Shown one piece after another: positions 25,036-34,845 of a stretch of DNA of 64,000 bases; position 1 is the stretch's first letter; each line of letters starts with the position of its first letter. The position numbers and the translations under genes are program-made. The notes beneath the pieces were generated by a model, which was not told the DNA's origin, made no database searches, and saw only the letters and a list, made by a program, of their open reading frames with translations. The DNA lies in NCBI GenBank assembly GCA_002418765.1, contig DIET01000017.1, positions 14,852 to 78,851 on the forward strand. The letters run 5' to 3'. Origin of the DNA: Peptococcaceae bacterium UBA5767. GTDB lineage: Bacteria > Bacillota > TC1 > UBA5767.

Positions 25036-25929
25036 ATGATGAGAACAACAAGTCGACGGCTCTTATTGTTGTTGGTTTTGGTACTGATTATGGTTGGATG
25101 TACCAATGTAACTTATGACGATTCGAGTAACGTGGTGGAAGCAGAAGAGATTGCATCCTTGATGCAACAAGAAAACGTGGTCTTGGTGGATGTAAGAGCA
25201 GCAGAAGAATATGCAAAAGGTCACGTAGAAGGAGCCATGAATCTGACTACGGGTGAGTTGACCAAAAATGAACCTACGCCTGGCCTTATTGCCGATCTTG
25301 AAACGGTGGAGGCTGTTTTGGGGAGTAAAGGCATCGGGAATGATAGCAAGATCCTTCTCTATGATGACAGTGGCATACACGCTACCCGCTTGTGGTGGGT
25401 GCTGAAGGTTTATGGCCATGAAGATGTACAAGTCATCAATGGAGGTGCGGCTGCTTTGGTAAAAGCCGGACTGCCGTTGAGTATGGAAGTGCCATCGTAT
25501 TCGAGTGTCGATTATACGGCCAAATCGGCTGATATGGATTTGATCGCCACATACGATATGGTGAATGCTCAAGTTGAAAATCCTAAGGATAACGTTGTGA
25601 TTCTTGATGTGAGGAGTGCAGCAGAGTTTGCAGAAGGAGCCATACCAGGAGCCATTCTTTATCCTCATACCAATCATTTTTATGCCGATGGAACGTTTAA
25701 ATCGAAACGGGCCATTGAGTTGGATTACAAGGATTTGGGCATAGACAAAGAGGATACCGTCTATGTTTATTGCAAAACATCAGTTCGGGCAACGCCAGTG
25801 ATGTTGTTGTTACGGGAAGCTGGTTTCAACGATGTCAAGGTCTATGATGGCGCTTGGCTGGAGTGGGAGCAGCAAGGAACAATTGAGTTGGTAGAAGAAC
25901 CAGTGGTTACACCACAGGATGCTTCATAA
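25036..25929 (+). CDS. Exported two-domain rhodanese lipoprotein (thiosulfate:thiol sulfurtransferase-like)
   Basis: 297 residues; AAGGAGG precedes the ATG. Lipobox L-I-M-V-G-C near residue 22. Two rhodanese domains (about 35-155 and 170-285). Only the second has the active cysteine, Cys246 in Y-C-K-T-S-V-R-A; the first reads Y-D-D-S-G-I-H-A, with Asp for Cys. This is the usual active/inactive pair of TST/SseA enzymes, but exported. It probably moves sulfane sulfur at the outer face of the membrane. Likely co-transcribed with the four-domain protein. Confidence 0.9.
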   Translation: MMRTTSRRLLLLLVLVLIMVGCTNVTYDDSSNVVEAEEIASLMQQENVVLVDVRAAEEYAKGHVEGAMNLTTGELTKNEPTPGLIADLETVEAVLGSKGIGNDSKILLYDDSGIHATRLWWVLKVYGHEDVQVINGGAAALVKAGLPLSMEVPSYSSVDYTAKSADMDLIATYDMVNAQVENPKDNVVILDVRSAAEFAEGAIPGAILYPHTNHFYADGTFKSKRAIELDYKDLGIDKEDTVYVYCKTSVRATPVMLLLREAGFNDVKVYDGAWLEWEQQGTIELVEEPVVTPQDAS

Positions 25930-25949
25930 ATTTATTGGGGGATAAACAC

Positions 25950-27701
25950 ATGAGGGAATGGAAGAAAATATTGGCGCTATTGGTCATTTTGACTATGCTT
26001 TTTGGTGCTGTGGCCTGTAGTGGTGGCACAGAGGCTGAAACACCGTCTATGGATCTGACAGACGGTGAGGAAGTGGTAGCTGGCAGTTTGGATGAGTTGG
26101 TGGGTGATTATTTTGCCAACATGCCAGATCACATTTATAAGATTGGCCAGCAGGATTTCATCGATTTGGTGGCTGCTGGAGAGTCCATGACGATTTTGGA
26201 TATTCGCAGTGCGGATGATTATGCCAAAGGCCATATCGTTGGGGCTGTCAATATGCCTTGGGGGCCAGCAATCAGTGATGGGTTAAGTAAGATTCCGAGT
26301 GATTTGCCACTCATGGTTTATTGTTACACAGGCCAAACAGCAGGGCAGGCAGTGCATACTTTGGTTATGGCTGGCTTTGATGCCAGAAGTGTGAATTTGG
26401 GATACAATTTTGGAATCAGCAAGGTAGAAGGGGTAGACGAATATGTGGTTACTGATGCCTCTGAATTGACAGAAGATGTGACCACGATCGACGCAACCAT
26501 TCAAGCAGCCTTAGATGACTATTATGGTGGTTTGGCTGCTCTTGCTGGTACGACCTATGCCAATTATAAAATTTCTGAGGCTGACTTGATGGCCAAAATG
26601 GAAGCAGGAGATGATTTCTATCTTCTGTCCATCCGATCCAAAGAAGACTATGACAAAGGGCATATTGAAGGTGCTGAAAATCTTCCTTGGGGCAAGGATA
26701 TGGCACAAGGATTTTCCTCCTTACCAAAAGACAAAGATATCGTCGTTTACTGTTATTCTGGACAGACCGCAGGTCAGACGGTTGCCGCTTTGAGACTGTT
26801 GGGTTACAATGCCGTTTCATTGAATGGCGGAATCGGTGTTGCCTCGAATGCTCCCATTGGTTGGATCAATCAAGGTTTTGAAACAACGGCTCTGACGACA
26901 TCAATTTATGCTTATTTTGAAGAAATGCCGGAACATGTTTACAAGATTGGAGAAAAAGATTTTGTGGAAATGGTGCGCAACGGTGAAGAGATGACCATCT
27001 TGGATATCCGTAGTGCTGAAGATTACGCCAAAGGGCATATTGTTGGCGCATTGAATGCTCCATGGGGTCCAAGTGCCATTCCAGCCAGCTTAAGCAAAAT
27101 TCCTAGTGATAAACCACTTTTTGTGTATTGTTATTCGGGACAAACGGCTGGGCAGGCTGTGCATACTTTGAATTTGGCTGGTTTCAATGCTCGATCTGTC
27201 AACTTGGGCTTTAGCCTTGGTATTGCCAAGGTGGAAGGTGTGGAAGAGTTTGTTACAACGGAAGCTGTTTCATGGGGAGATGATGTTACAGTTATCGATT
27301 CAAGCGTACAATTTGCACTGGATACCTACTATGGAGGATTGGCTGATGTAGCAGGTACTACGTATGCCAGTTATAAGATCTCTGAAGATGACCTGAATGC
27401 AAAAATTGAAGCAGGTGAAGACTTCTATCTGTTGTCGATACGTGCAGAGAAGGATTATACGGAAGGCCATATAGAGGGAGCTGTCAATTTGCCTTGGGGT
27501 AAAACGATGGCGGCGGGATTCGGTGATTTGCCAGAAGACCAACTGATTGTCGTATATTGCTATACAGGACAAACGGCCGGCCAGACAGTTGCTGCTTTAA
27601 GATTATTGGGCTATGATGCTGTTTCCTTAAACGGTGGTGCAGGTATGCCGTCCAACGTGCCGCATGGATGGACCAATCATGGCTATACATTGGTAAAATA
27701 G
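25950..27701 (+). CDS. Exported lipoprotein with four active rhodanese domains
   Basis: Start at 25950 (GGGGGAT upstream); 583 residues. Lipobox L-F-G-A-V-A-C. Four rhodanese domains have active-site cysteines 125, 268, 394 and 537, each in C-Y-[ST]-G-Q-T-A-G-Q. Spacing is exact: 1 to 3 and 2 to 4 are both 269 residues, and 1 to 2 and 3 to 4 are both 143. So a two-domain unit was duplicated whole. All four keep the cysteine, unlike the preceding gene. Role: probable polysulfide or thiosulfate sulfurtransferase outside the cell membrane. Confidence 0.9.
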   Translation: MREWKKILALLVILTMLFGAVACSGGTEAETPSMDLTDGEEVVAGSLDELVGDYFANMPDHIYKIGQQDFIDLVAAGESMTILDIRSADDYAKGHIVGAVNMPWGPAISDGLSKIPSDLPLMVYCYTGQTAGQAVHTLVMAGFDARSVNLGYNFGISKVEGVDEYVVTDASELTEDVTTIDATIQAALDDYYGGLAALAGTTYANYKISEADLMAKMEAGDDFYLLSIRSKEDYDKGHIEGAENLPWGKDMAQGFSSLPKDKDIVVYCYSGQTAGQTVAALRLLGYNAVSLNGGIGVASNAPIGWINQGFETTALTTSIYAYFEEMPEHVYKIGEKDFVEMVRNGEEMTILDIRSAEDYAKGHIVGALNAPWGPSAIPASLSKIPSDKPLFVYCYSGQTAGQAVHTLNLAGFNARSVNLGFSLGIAKVEGVEEFVTTEAVSWGDDVTVIDSSVQFALDTYYGGLADVAGTTYASYKISEDDLNAKIEAGEDFYLLSIRAEKDYTEGHIEGAVNLPWGKTMAAGFGDLPEDQLIVVYCYTGQTAGQTVAALRLLGYDAVSLNGGAGMPSNVPHGWTNHGYTLVK

Positions 27702-27711
27702 GATTTGCTAT

Positions 27712-27737
27712 AAGGCTGGGTAACCAGCCTTTTTTTT
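27712..27737 (+). terminator. Terminator of the rhodanese operon
   Basis: AAGGCTGG-GTAA-CCAGCCTT, an 8-bp perfect stem followed by a T run to 27737. Confidence 0.92.
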
Positions 27738-27817
27738 ATTTAACTTGGGAGAAGCTGGTAAGCAACATTGTTTGTTGATAGCATGGAGAGGATGCGATAG
27801 TGGTGAATGCATTTGTT

Positions 27818-28408
27818 TTATATGGAATCGATTTTGTCCTGGGGATACATCATGCCAGCAGAAATGACCATGCGCAATCCTTCTTCTACCGTGATTGGCA
27901 GAATTGTGATGTTCTCTTTAGGAACCAGCAAAAAGAACCCGGAGGTAGGGTTGGGTGTGGTCGGAATGAAGATATTGACGAGATCGGAGTTCATTATTTC
28001 TTGGGGAGCTCCCTTTTTTCGACTAGTAATAAAGGCAACAGAATAGATTCCTTTTCTGGGATATTCAATGAGGACGACTTCTTTGAAGGACTCACTTTGG
28101 TCTCCCATAAAGCTATCGATGAGTTGTTTGATTGGCCCATATACAGTGGATACAATGGGAATTTTAAGAAGGATTTTGTGGAAAAAATTTTTAACGGCGC
28201 CACTGGCGACTTTTTGTGTAACCAGACCGAAAAAAAACACCACAATAAGGGTCAGCAGAAAACCCAACCCGGGAATTCGAATATCAAAAATGGCTTCGAT
28301 GAAGTTTGCGGGAATATCATCCATGAAAATAAAGAGACTGTAGATGATATAAAAGCTGATGCTAACAGGAAGCAGGGCAGCAACCCCTGTGATGAAAATT
28401 TTTTTCAT
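27818..28408 (-). CDS. DUF502-family membrane protein
   Basis: Start at 28408, where GGAGGTGACC precedes ATG; 196 residues. Two membrane helices (about 5-28 and 48-72), then the conserved DUF502 core F-F-G-L-V-T-Q, P-I-V-S-T-V-Y-G-P-I-K-Q and P-T-T-P-N-P-T-S-G. Widespread in bacteria; function unknown. It is alone, convergent with the rhodanese genes. Confidence 0.85.
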   Translation of the reverse strand: MKKIFITGVAALLPVSISFYIIYSLFIFMDDIPANFIEAIFDIRIPGLGFLLTLIVVFFFGLVTQKVASGAVKNFFHKILLKIPIVSTVYGPIKQLIDSFMGDQSESFKEVVLIEYPRKGIYSVAFITSRKKGAPQEIMNSDLVNIFIPTTPNPTSGFFLLVPKENITILPITVEEGLRMVISAGMMYPQDKIDSI

Positions 28409-28526
28409 GGTCACCTCCAAGTAACAAGGAAAGTATGCCAAACATTGATATATAAGTCAACCAGAATGGCCAGAATTGAGGTAGAATAGAATGGAACAAG
28501 AAATGAAATGTAAGGAGGCTAGTATT

Positions 28527-28847
28527 ATGTTGATGACCACCACACCTACTGTTGAGGGAAAGAGTATTCAGGCTTATAAAGGGGTTGTTTTTGGAGAAGT
28601 CGTAGCGGGCGTCGATTTCGTTAAAGATTTTGCAGCTGGTTTGAGCAATTTTTTTGGAGGCCGTTCAGGGTCGTATGAAGGAGAACTTATCAAAGCCAGG
28701 GAAGAAGCTTTGTCAGAAATGCAGAAAAGGGCGCAATCTTTAGGAGCCAACGCTATCGTAGGTATTGATGTGGATTATGAGGTTTTGGGACAGAATGGAA
28801 ATATGCTTATGGTATCTGTTTCTGGAACAGCAGTACTACTTGGATGA
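28527..28847 (+). CDS. YbjQ/UPF0145-family protein
   Basis: 106 residues from the ATG at 28527, which has AAGGAGG 8 bases upstream; an earlier in-frame ATG has none. Typical pattern: T-T-T-P-T-V-E-G-K...Y-K-G-V-V-F-G-E, R-S-G-S-Y-E-G-E-L, and G-A-N-A-I-V-G-I-D-V-D-Y-E. Pentameric heavy-metal-binding-like fold by family; role unknown. 28848-29059 downstream shows no gene. Confidence 0.88.
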   Translation: MLMTTTPTVEGKSIQAYKGVVFGEVVAGVDFVKDFAAGLSNFFGGRSGSYEGELIKAREEALSEMQKRAQSLGANAIVGIDVDYEVLGQNGNMLMVSVSGTAVLLG

Positions 28848-29059
28848 TTGGAAAAAATGACGCTATCCTTTATGGATGGATTCCTTGTTCTGTTATCCTG
28901 GATTTCAATCCAAGGAAAGAACCCTATCTGATTTGGTGGCATGAATGGACGTTTATATTAGGATAGGATCATATTGATAGCATGATTGTTTTTCCTTGGG
29001 CATGTATTTTCCTAGGAGTGTTTGGGTAGAATAGAAACCATAGAAAAAGTGAGGAAGTT

Positions 29060-29899
29060 ATGATTACATTAGGCGCAATGAACCGGTTGATTGTGAAATC
29101 AATCAGCGAATCACGGATGATTCTGGAGCATAAAGAGGACAAAACAGAAGTATATCTTGATTTGACCTTGCCAGAGAATCAAAGAGAAATACAAGGACTC
29201 GAGGTAGAGGCATTTGTGGACAAGGATGCAGCGGATTGTTTACAAGCCAGTTTGCTTCAGCCACAGATTGTTATGGGGGAAATCAAATATCTTAAGGTAG
29301 TGGATATTACCAACGTCGGTGTATTTTTGGACTGGGGATTAAGTCATGATTTGTTTTTGCCGCATAAAAATCATCGCTTGGATGTCAAGATGGGCGATCA
29401 AGTATTGGTCATGCTCACCATCAATCCTAAGGGAAGAATCAGTGCTACTGCAGAAATTTATGATGAGTTGAAGACGTATCCTCCTTATGAAAAAGGTGAT
29501 ATCGTTCCTGGCATTGTCTACAGTTACAGTGAAGACCTGCAAGCCTATTTTGTAGCCTTAGAGGGAGTATATCACGGTATGATTCCTGTCAATGAACTCA
29601 TAGGAGAAAGTATCTCGATTGGAGACAATAGGTCATTTCGTATTAAACGAATTCGTGTTGATGGAAAAGCGGACTGCACTCCCAAAAAAAAGGCTTACCA
29701 ATTGATGGATGATGATGCTCATCGCATATTGGTTTTGCTGGAAAAAGAGGATGATTTTTTGCCACTACACGATAAGAGCAATCCTGAAGACATCAAAACC
29801 ATGTTGGGCATGAGCAAAGCATCATTTAAAAGGGCCATCGGAAGACTTTATAAGCAGGGGAAAATCGAAATTGAAAATGATGGTATTAGGAGAAAATGA
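29060..29899 (+). CDS. cvfB: CvfB-family S1 RNA-binding protein
   Basis: 279 residues. Several S1-like modules (for example V-V-D-I-T-N-V-G-V-F-L-D-W-G and G-I-V-Y-S-Y-S-E-D) and a C-terminal winged helix (L-G-M-S-K-A-S-F-K-R-A-I-G-R-L-Y-K-Q-G-K-I). CvfB/YitL proteins bind RNA and affect virulence or expression in Gram-positives. It is directly followed by dsdA. Confidence 0.9.
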   Translation: MITLGAMNRLIVKSISESRMILEHKEDKTEVYLDLTLPENQREIQGLEVEAFVDKDAADCLQASLLQPQIVMGEIKYLKVVDITNVGVFLDWGLSHDLFLPHKNHRLDVKMGDQVLVMLTINPKGRISATAEIYDELKTYPPYEKGDIVPGIVYSYSEDLQAYFVALEGVYHGMIPVNELIGESISIGDNRSFRIKRIRVDGKADCTPKKKAYQLMDDDAHRILVLLEKEDDFLPLHDKSNPEDIKTMLGMSKASFKRAIGRLYKQGKIEIENDGIRRK

Positions 29900-31183
29900 A
29901 TGAGTGGATATCCTTATGATTTGAAATCCGAAGTAGTAGAACTCATCGGGAGGATGAAAAAGGAAGAAGAAATAATCTGGCATAATCCACACAAAAAAGC
30001 AGCCAGTTTGGCTTTGGATCATATTTCCTTGAAAGAAAGTGATGTGATGGAGGCGCAAAGACGTTGGGCTCGCTTTGCTCCCTATTTGCAAGAAGTATTT
30101 CCTCAGACCCAAAAAAGTTTTGGTCTTATTGAGTCTCCAATAAAAGAGTTAACCGGGATTCCTGCCGTAGATGAAAGGGTTTTATGGCGCCAGGAACAAG
30201 GGACTCTTTTTTTGAAAATGGATCAGGAATTACCTATTTCTGGTTCTATCAAGGCAAGAGGGGGTATATATGAAGTTTTGTATCTGGCAGAGATGATTGC
30301 CAAAAAACATGGTGAACTCTCATCAGAGGATGACTTTCGTATACTGAGAGAAGAACGGTTTAGGGAGCTTTTTTCCCGGTATGAGATTATGGTTGGATCT
30401 ACTGGAAATTTGGGCCTAAGCATCGGCATCATGGGGAGAACCTTGGGTTTTGGAGTTACTGTGCATATGTCTCATGAAGCCAGTGCCTGGAAAAAAAGAT
30501 TATTGCGCCAACAGGGAGTATCTGTCATTGAACATGTTGGAGATTATGGAGGGGCTGTTGCACAGGGAAGAAACCAGGCCAATCAAAGAGAAAACACCTA
30601 TTTTGTGGATGATGAACAGTCAAAGATCCTGTTTTTGGGTTATAGTGTTGCAGCATGGAGATTGGATGAACAGTTGAAAGAAAAGGGAATTCTTATTGGT
30701 AAGGACAATCCTTTGTATGTTTATCTTCCCTGTGGTGTAGGAGGAGGCCCTGGCGGCATTACCTTCGGGCTAAAGCTGCTATATGGCGATCATGTACATT
30801 GCTTTATGGCTGAACCTACGCAAGCCCCTTGCATGTTGCTTGGCCTCATGACAGAGTATTATGAAAGAATCGCGGTTCAGGACATTGGGTTGACGGGTAA
30901 AACATTGGCGGATGGTTTGGCTGTGAGCAGGCCTTCTGCATTGGTCAGTCGTATGATGTCGGAGCTTATTGATGGATGTTATACGGTAAGAGATGAAACA
31001 TTACGGTTGCTTTTGCGTGCTTTTTATAAGCAGGAAGGGATTTTTTTAGAACCTGCTGCGGTTGCAGGCATGCTAGGACCAAGTTTTGTATCTTACCAGA
31101 AAGGGATTCATGTTATTTGGGCAACTGGAGGGGGTTTGGTTCCTGAAAATATGAAGGAAGCACTATTAAAAAACACCAAATGA
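29900..31183 (+). CDS. dsdA: D-serine ammonia-lyase (D-serine dehydratase)
   Basis: 427 residues. PLP lysine is Lys118 in P-I-S-G-S-I-K-A-R-G-G. The phosphate-binding loop is G-S-T-G-N-L-G-L-S-I-G, and P-C-G-V-G-G-G-P-G-G follows. It converts D-serine to pyruvate and ammonia. It starts at the base after the cvfB stop, so the two are one transcript. No dsdC or D-serine permease is near; the stop lies within the terminator hairpin. Confidence 0.93.
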   Translation: MSGYPYDLKSEVVELIGRMKKEEEIIWHNPHKKAASLALDHISLKESDVMEAQRRWARFAPYLQEVFPQTQKSFGLIESPIKELTGIPAVDERVLWRQEQGTLFLKMDQELPISGSIKARGGIYEVLYLAEMIAKKHGELSSEDDFRILREERFRELFSRYEIMVGSTGNLGLSIGIMGRTLGFGVTVHMSHEASAWKKRLLRQQGVSVIEHVGDYGGAVAQGRNQANQRENTYFVDDEQSKILFLGYSVAAWRLDEQLKEKGILIGKDNPLYVYLPCGVGGGPGGITFGLKLLYGDHVHCFMAEPTQAPCMLLGLMTEYYERIAVQDIGLTGKTLADGLAVSRPSALVSRMMSELIDGCYTVRDETLRLLLRAFYKQEGIFLEPAAVAGMLGPSFVSYQKGIHVIWATGGGLVPENMKEALLKNTK

Positions 31184-31206
31184 TGCATCATCATTTGGTG
31201 TTTTTT
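31168..31206. terminator. Terminator between dsdA and the aconitase gene
   Basis: A 17-bp stem with a 5-nt loop (31168-31184 with 31190-31206, core CACCAAATGAT) and A6/T6 flanks. It should work in both directions for the convergent genes and it includes the dsdA stop codon. Confidence 0.92.
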
Positions 31207-31237
31207 AATGGTGTTCAACAGTGATTGCTGTCCTACG

Positions 31238-33178
31238 CTATTGCGACTTCAAATTGGCAGATTGTCGGGTGTAATTCAGTAAACCCCCTGCCAGGACAAT
31301 ATTGATAAAACGTTTACTTAGGTCGTGGCGTACTTGATAATGAAGATTTTTTGTTAGGTTGTGTATCGTGAATTCGGATGTCGTGGTCAGGGCTTTGGTC
31401 AGATTATTGAGTTCCAGCACATCGCCCATTTCGATGGTATCGTAGTCTTCTTCTCTGACAAAGGTCAGGGGAAGAATGCCAAAGTTGACTAGATTGGCCT
31501 TATGGATGCGGGCAAAGCTTTTGGTGATTACAGCCTGCACTCCGAGGTACATAGGTGCCAGGGCAGCATGTTCACGAGAAGAACCTTGGCCATAATTGTG
31601 ACCCCCAATAATGAAACCACCTTCTTTTTCCAGAGCCCGTTCGCAAAAGCCAAGATCGCTTTGACAAAACACATGTTTGGCAATTTCTGGAATATTGGAT
31701 CGCAGTGGTAAGAATTTGGCACCGGCTGGCATAATATGGTCTGTGGTAATGTTGTCTTCAACTTTGAGCAATACTTCCTTGATGACGCAATCCGCAATGG
31801 GCTCTTTGATAGGTAGTGGCTTGATGTTGGGTCCGCGTTTAACGATGATGTCTTCAGGATGAGTGCTGGGAGCCAGAATCATGCGGTCATCGATGATAAA
31901 CTCCTCTGGGAGCGCGATGGGCGGATAGGGGCCTAAATTTCTGGGATCATCCAATGTCCCTTTGAGAGCTGTAGCAGCTGCGGTTTCCGGGCTAGCCAAG
32001 AAGATTTCCGCATCTTGCGTTCCGCTTCTGCCTTTAAAATTTCGGTTGAAGGTTCTGACGGATATGCCCTTGGAACAGGGTGCTTGACCCATTCCGATGC
32101 ATGGACCACAAGCTGACTCCAGGATGCGGGCACCCGATTCAATCAGGCTACCTAGCGCACCGTTGTCGGCCAGCATTTTGTATACTTGTCTAGAACCAGG
32201 GGAAATCACCAAGGATACATCGGGGTGAACAACCTTCCCTTTGAGGATATTCGCAACCCGCATCAAATCAGCATAGGATGAGTTTGTACAGCTTCCGATG
32301 GCTACCTGATCGACCTTCAAGTCTTTCAGGGAAGCGACTGTCTTGATGGCATCGGGGCTGTGGGGTGCTGCGATAAGAGGCTCCAGGTGGTTTAAATTGA
32401 TTTCAATGGTTTGGTCGTAATGAGCGTCTGGGTCGGCCATCAAGGGAATAAATACTTCTTCTCGGTTTTGGGCCTTTAAAAATATTCTGGTCATCTCATC
32501 ACTAGGGAATACTGATGTGGTGGCACCCAGTTCAGCTCCCATATTGGTGATGGTAGCTCGTTCGGGTATGCTAAGAGTGGTTACGCCAGGACCAGCATAT
32601 TCTATGATGGCGCCCACGCCCCCTTTGACAGTCATGATGTCTAAAACCTTCAAGATGATATCTTTGGCACTTACGTAGGGTTTTAATGCTCCGCTGAGGT
32701 TGATGCGAATTACTTTGGGCATGGTGAGGTAAAAAGGACCTCCTGCCATGGCCACAGCTACGTCTAGTCCACCGGCGCCTATGGCAATCATGCCTAGTCC
32801 ACCTCCGGTAGGTGTATGTGAATCTGAACCAAGCAATGTTTTTCCTGGTACGCCGAATCTCTCCAAATGTACTTGATGACATATGCCGTTGCCAGGACGT
32901 GAAAAATAGATGCCGTGTTTATGAGCAACTGTTTGGAGATAAAGATGGTCATCGGCATTTTCAAAACCAGTTTGCAGTGTATTGTGATCCACATAGCTGA
33001 CAGATAGGTCTGTTTTGACCTGGTCTACACCCATTGCCTCGAATTGCAAATAGGCCATTGTTCCAGTTGCATCCTGCGTGAGTGTCTGATCGATGTGAAT
33101 GGCTATTTCTTCGCCCTGCTCCATGATTCCTTCCACCAAGTGGGTAGAGAGTATTTTTTCTGTAATATTTTTCCCCAT
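31238..33178 (-). CDS. Aconitate hydratase (monomeric, clostridial type)
   Basis: Start at 33178 by GGAGGATAGT; 646 residues, shorter than the ~900-residue AcnA. [4Fe-4S] cysteines are seen in G-S-C-T-N-S-S and A-C-G-P-C-I-G-M-G. Swivel domain with G-G-H-N-Y-G-Q-G-S-S-R-E-H. It isomerises citrate to isocitrate. A homoaconitase or 2-methylcitrate role cannot be fully excluded, but the S-D-S-H-T-P-T-G-G-G-L-G and C-terminal motifs suit aconitase. It stands alone. Confidence 0.9.
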   Translation of the reverse strand: MGKNITEKILSTHLVEGIMEQGEEIAIHIDQTLTQDATGTMAYLQFEAMGVDQVKTDLSVSYVDHNTLQTGFENADDHLYLQTVAHKHGIYFSRPGNGICHQVHLERFGVPGKTLLGSDSHTPTGGGLGMIAIGAGGLDVAVAMAGGPFYLTMPKVIRINLSGALKPYVSAKDIILKVLDIMTVKGGVGAIIEYAGPGVTTLSIPERATITNMGAELGATTSVFPSDEMTRIFLKAQNREEVFIPLMADPDAHYDQTIEINLNHLEPLIAAPHSPDAIKTVASLKDLKVDQVAIGSCTNSSYADLMRVANILKGKVVHPDVSLVISPGSRQVYKMLADNGALGSLIESGARILESACGPCIGMGQAPCSKGISVRTFNRNFKGRSGTQDAEIFLASPETAAATALKGTLDDPRNLGPYPPIALPEEFIIDDRMILAPSTHPEDIIVKRGPNIKPLPIKEPIADCVIKEVLLKVEDNITTDHIMPAGAKFLPLRSNIPEIAKHVFCQSDLGFCERALEKEGGFIIGGHNYGQGSSREHAALAPMYLGVQAVITKSFARIHKANLVNFGILPLTFVREEDYDTIEMGDVLELNNLTKALTTTSEFTIHNLTKNLHYQVRHDLSKRFINIVLAGGLLNYTRQSANLKSQ

Positions 33179-33369
33179 ACTATCCTCCTTCAATGCGTAA
33201 TGATCTCAAATCAATATAACAGAAATGCTTGAACGCGTAAAGGCAAACCCGCAGGCAAGCAGATCTTGTGGGTTTCATTTGGAAGAAGGATGCTTTGTAC
33301 AAGGTTATTCTTTTACTATTGAGCAATTATTGGTTAAAATATAGATAAGCCCATTATCAAGGAGGGGAA

Positions 33370-33834
33370 ATGAATATTGTATTGGTTGAACCGGAAATTC
33401 CTGGAAACACAGGGACCATTGCCAGAACCTGTGCCGCAACAAACACCAAATTGCATTTGGTTAGACCTTTGGGATTTTCTTTGGAAGACAAGTACCTAAA
33501 ACGAGCAGGTTTGGATTACTGGCATTTGTTGGATGTATATTATTATGATTCTTTTGAAGAAATGTTGAATATGTATCCGAAAGAGAGTTTTCACTTTTTA
33601 ACTACCAAAGCAAAAAAAAGTTATGCAGAAGCCCAATATGCAGTAGACGATTTTTTGGTGTTTGGCAAAGAAACCAAGGGATTGCCGGAGCCCCTTCTTG
33701 CTGCTCATGAGGATCAGTGTTTTCGTATCCCCATGGTGGATCTGAAGGAAGCAAGAAGCTTGAATCTGTCTAATGCAGCCAGTATTGTATTGTACGAGGC
33801 GTTAAAACAGCATAATTTTACGGGATTGCGCTGA
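33370..33834 (+). CDS. trmL: tRNA (cytidine/uridine-34 2'-O)-methyltransferase
   Basis: 154 residues, a minimal SPOUT enzyme. N-terminus N-I-V-L-V-E-P-E-I-P-G-N-T-G-T-I-A-R-T-C. The SAM knot is F-G-K-E-T-K-G-L-P, I-P-M-V, and L-N-L-S-N-A-A-S-I-V-L-Y-E. It modifies the wobble base of tRNA-Leu. GGAGGGG upstream; overlaps the next gene by one base (TGATG). Confidence 0.95.
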   Translation: MNIVLVEPEIPGNTGTIARTCAATNTKLHLVRPLGFSLEDKYLKRAGLDYWHLLDVYYYDSFEEMLNMYPKESFHFLTTKAKKSYAEAQYAVDDFLVFGKETKGLPEPLLAAHEDQCFRIPMVDLKEARSLNLSNAASIVLYEALKQHNFTGLR

Positions 33835-34334
33835 TGCTGATTTTGGGGGTGCTGTCTGATACCCATTTTGTTCAGACCGAAGGGGTAGTGCCAAGTGAAA
33901 TATTCGAGGCTTTGAAGGATGCAGATTATATCGTGCATTGCGGGGATATCAATCAGTATTGGGTGATGGAACAGTTGGAGAGCATAGCTCCCGTATTGGG
34001 GGTGTATGGAAATACAGACCCATTTGAATTGGTTTCAAAATTGCCTCATAAACGAGTGCTCAGGTTGGCTGGGTACGAGATTGGCATTACGCATGGAGAG
34101 GGTGAGGGTCTGGCCTGTAACAATGCTCTTCAGCATTTTAGAAGTCATTCTCTTGACCTGTTGCTTTTTGGACATAGTCATTGTCCTGAAAGTCATCGAA
34201 TTGGTCGGACTCTTTGTTTTAACCCTGGGTCAGCTACCAAACCACGTTGCTCTGAACAGGGTAGTATCGGTCTGGTGTATCTGGGTGATCACATTCAGAC
34301 AAGCATACAAATGCTTAAAAGGAGGGCAATATGA
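33834..34334 (+). CDS. YfcE/MJ0936-type metallophosphoesterase
   Basis: 166 residues. Metal ligands are seen in S-D-T-H, H-C-G-D-I, G-N-T-D, I-T-H-G and G-H-S-H, the calcineurin-like set of small phosphodiesterases. Substrate unknown; YfcE-type enzymes cleave phosphodiesters in vitro. Translationally coupled to trmL and to the following membrane protein (ATGA). Confidence 0.92.
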   Translation: MLILGVLSDTHFVQTEGVVPSEIFEALKDADYIVHCGDINQYWVMEQLESIAPVLGVYGNTDPFELVSKLPHKRVLRLAGYEIGITHGEGEGLACNNALQHFRSHSLDLLLFGHSHCPESHRIGRTLCFNPGSATKPRCSEQGSIGLVYLGDHIQTSIQMLKRRAI

Positions 34335-34825
34335 AAAAATCATGGATGGTAACAGGCATTGCACTTTTATCTGTAGGAGTCATTTCCTTGCTAGGAGCAA
34401 CCGAAGTGATTCCTATCTCTATGGGGTATATTTGGCCCCTGTCCTTGTTGTTGCCGGGCCTTTATTTTGAGTCGGCTTTCTTTTTCAAAAGAGAGGCGTT
34501 CAAAGAAGAAATTCTGATTCCTTCAGGTTTACTGATTGTTTATGCGCTTTATTTCTATGTGGCCCAGGCACGGGGATTTGCACTCATGCAGTCAACATGG
34601 CCCATTTTTCCGTTGGGTGTTTCCCTAGGCTTTTTACAGGCATATTTTCTAGGGGAACATAAATTTTCTTATTTGCTGGTGGGACAGATACTATTGGTGT
34701 TTTCCGTCATGGCTATACTATTTACTACACTGGGGATGGATATCGAAGGCGTAGTGTTTCCCATTGTTTTAATCTTTTTAGGAGTTTTGGCAATTGTGCA
34801 GGCTTGGTTAAAAAATAAAGTATAA
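34331..34825 (+). CDS. Small integral membrane protein, function unknown
   Basis: 164 residues, about five hydrophobic segments, with A-T-E-V-I-P between the first two. It resembles membrane proteins of LiaF/DUF5668 style in overall layout, but I do not recognise the family. AGGAGG lies upstream and the start overlaps the phosphodiesterase stop. It ends 20 bases before dnaE. Confidence 0.75.
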   Translation: MKKSWMVTGIALLSVGVISLLGATEVIPISMGYIWPLSLLLPGLYFESAFFFKREAFKEEILIPSGLLIVYALYFYVAQARGFALMQSTWPIFPLGVSLGFLQAYFLGEHKFSYLLVGQILLVFSVMAILFTTLGMDIEGVVFPIVLIFLGVLAIVQAWLKNKV

Positions 34826-34845
34826 TTTTTAGAATGTGGGGAACT

